A DNA stretch of 64,000 bases, from NCBI RefSeq assembly GCF_000429085.1, contig NZ_AUBE01000011.1, positions 188,344-252,343 on the forward strand. The letters are read 5' to 3'. The notes beneath the pieces were generated by a model. The model had not been told where the DNA came from. It ran no database searches and saw nothing but the letters and a program-made list of their open reading frames with translations. This document shows, in pieces, positions 63,262-64,000 of this stretch (position 1 is its first letter; the number at the start of each line of letters is the position of its first letter). A program made the translations under genes and the position numbers. This DNA is from Streptomyces flavidovirens DSM 40150. Lineage in GTDB: Bacteria > Actinomycetota > Actinomycetes > Streptomycetales > Streptomycetaceae.

Positions 63262-63524
63262 CCGCGTTTCGGCTCCTGCCACGTGCGACTGCGGGCCGAG
63301 CGCTCGACTCGTACATCGAGGCGCAGGTGCACGGCGATATCGATCTGTCGCGCGACGCGGAGGCGCTGGTTACTCAATGCCGAGGCACTCGGTCACGCGG
63401 CGGCTTCCGTCGTACGGGAGCCGGAGGCTTGGGCGGAGTGGGCTCACAGGACGAGGTGCTCCAGTACGTCAAGCAGTTGTGGCATGTAATCGCGCGGTAC
63501 GGAGGGGAACTGGGCGACGTATGA
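63262..63524 (+). pseudogene. DUF3626-like gene remnant
   Basis: In frames joined by shifts the plus strand reads DSYIEAQVHGDIDLSRDAEA, LVTQC, then ALGHAAASVVREPEAWAEWA and DEVLQYVKQLWHVIARYGGE, then LGDV and a stop at 63522. This resembles the C-terminal part of DUF3626 proteins with the central part deleted. The upstream start is missing. Confidence 0.55.
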
Positions 63525-64000
63525 GACGCAGTGGGGGTACGCAACTCTACGGACCCGCCGAGTTCGGCGGGCTGGCGAGCCAAGGCATCATTGCCCGCCC
63601 AGGCAGCAGCCCAGCTCCGCCTTGACGTGGTTCGGTTGTGGGCCGTTGATGCGCGACGAATCCCGCACTTGATGAATCTCAATGCCCCACAAACTCCACC
63701 CGTCACAGCCGTTTCGCTTCCAGCCGTCACGGGATCGTTTTCGTCCCACGCCGGCGCATAGCTCTACGGTGGCCGGGCGGTCGCCGGTCGTAGGGCGCCG
63801 GTCGTCCGAGGCCACGGGCAGTGGTGCCCACCACCCAGCCACACCAGCAACGGGCTTGTGGTTCGGCCGATCACCGGCCGGGGTGGACGCCGTACTCAGC
63901 CGAGTCCCCCCATTCAACTGTCGCGCCCCACCCGCAGTCGCGAGGGTCCGCAGGTCGACCCGGTCGGCCGGTCTTCCACCGGCGTGGGCGTGGTGTGCGT
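63525..64000. other. Unassigned right-end region
   Basis: A minus-strand reading frame of 109 residues (63588-63917) is open but has no recognised similarity, biased codon pattern or ribosome-binding site. I see nothing else supportable in this stretch. Confidence 0.4.

Noticed and set aside
63588..63917. 109-residue minus-strand frame near the right end
   Set aside because: No family similarity, ribosome-binding site or codon bias supports it as a gene.

Overview
This window is chromosomal DNA from a Streptomyces-type actinomycete. The evidence is very high GC with strong third-position GC bias, frequent GTG and TTG starts, a C+ type ribosomal protein L31, a Rho with a long Arg/Gly/Asp-rich insert, a conservon (CvnABCD), an NHEJ locus with split Pol and Lig domain genes, and the order prfA-rpmE-(LCP)-rho-thrB-thrC-hom-lysA that I recall from Streptomyces genomes. 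No species can be named from the sequence alone.

Layout. (1) 1-14.0 kb is conserved core on the minus strand: nrtL, lysA, hom, thrC, thrB (lysine/threonine synthesis from aspartate), rho, a secreted trypsin-like protease with FG-GAP repeats, an LCP cell-wall ligase, rpmE and the start of prfA. A single-domain response regulator and a tRNA-Arg(CCG) close this block. (2) 14.2-24.3 kb is an accessory island that begins at the tRNA. It holds an HNH nuclease, a decayed actinomycete integrative element (tyrosine integrase, GntR regulator, second integrase remnant, RepSA-like replication fragment), and broken DUF5919, NUDIX and HD genes. It also holds a large nested palindrome, an apparently intact type II restriction-modification pair, a broken IS481 transposase and a broken two-component system. 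Nearly all the frameshifts and nonsense mutations in the window fall here. (3) 24.4-29.6 kb carries a Tat-exported phospholipase C and the divergent ku / LigD-polymerase / LigD-ligase locus. (4) 29.8-36.9 kb carries envelope functions: a zinc-ribbon protein, a lipoprotein plus orphan histidine kinase, an SH3 protein, an FtsW/RodA-PBP pair and a membrane protein. (5) 37.0-40.0 kb has two divergent diiron enzymes and a TetR regulator. (6) 40.1-46.2 kb has a pseudokinase-PQQ-propeller fusion, a lipoprotein and an NlpC/P60 hydrolase. (7) 46.4-52.3 kb is a conservon operon ending in a styrene-monooxygenase-like flavoprotein. (8) 52.6-63.2 kb holds a PP2C-like phosphatase, MarR, a methyltransferase, lon with its HspR (HAIR) operator, a winged-helix protein, a WYL regulator divergent from a dinucleotide-binding oxidoreductase, an MFS transporter and a GNAT acetyltransferase. 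The last 800 bases hold only a gene remnant.

Repeats are a second theme. A composite extragenic element (palindromic module next to a short GC-rich tandem array) occurs at 46.3 kb, at 53.5 kb and as an inverted pair inside the pseudokinase gene at 41.4-42.05 kb. Short tandem arrays also run over or near gene 3' ends at 24.4, 26.7 and 40.0 kb. A decayed 15-base periodic array resembling a pentapeptide-repeat gene sits at 13.2-13.5 kb. I see no CRISPR array, rRNA or complete mobile element.
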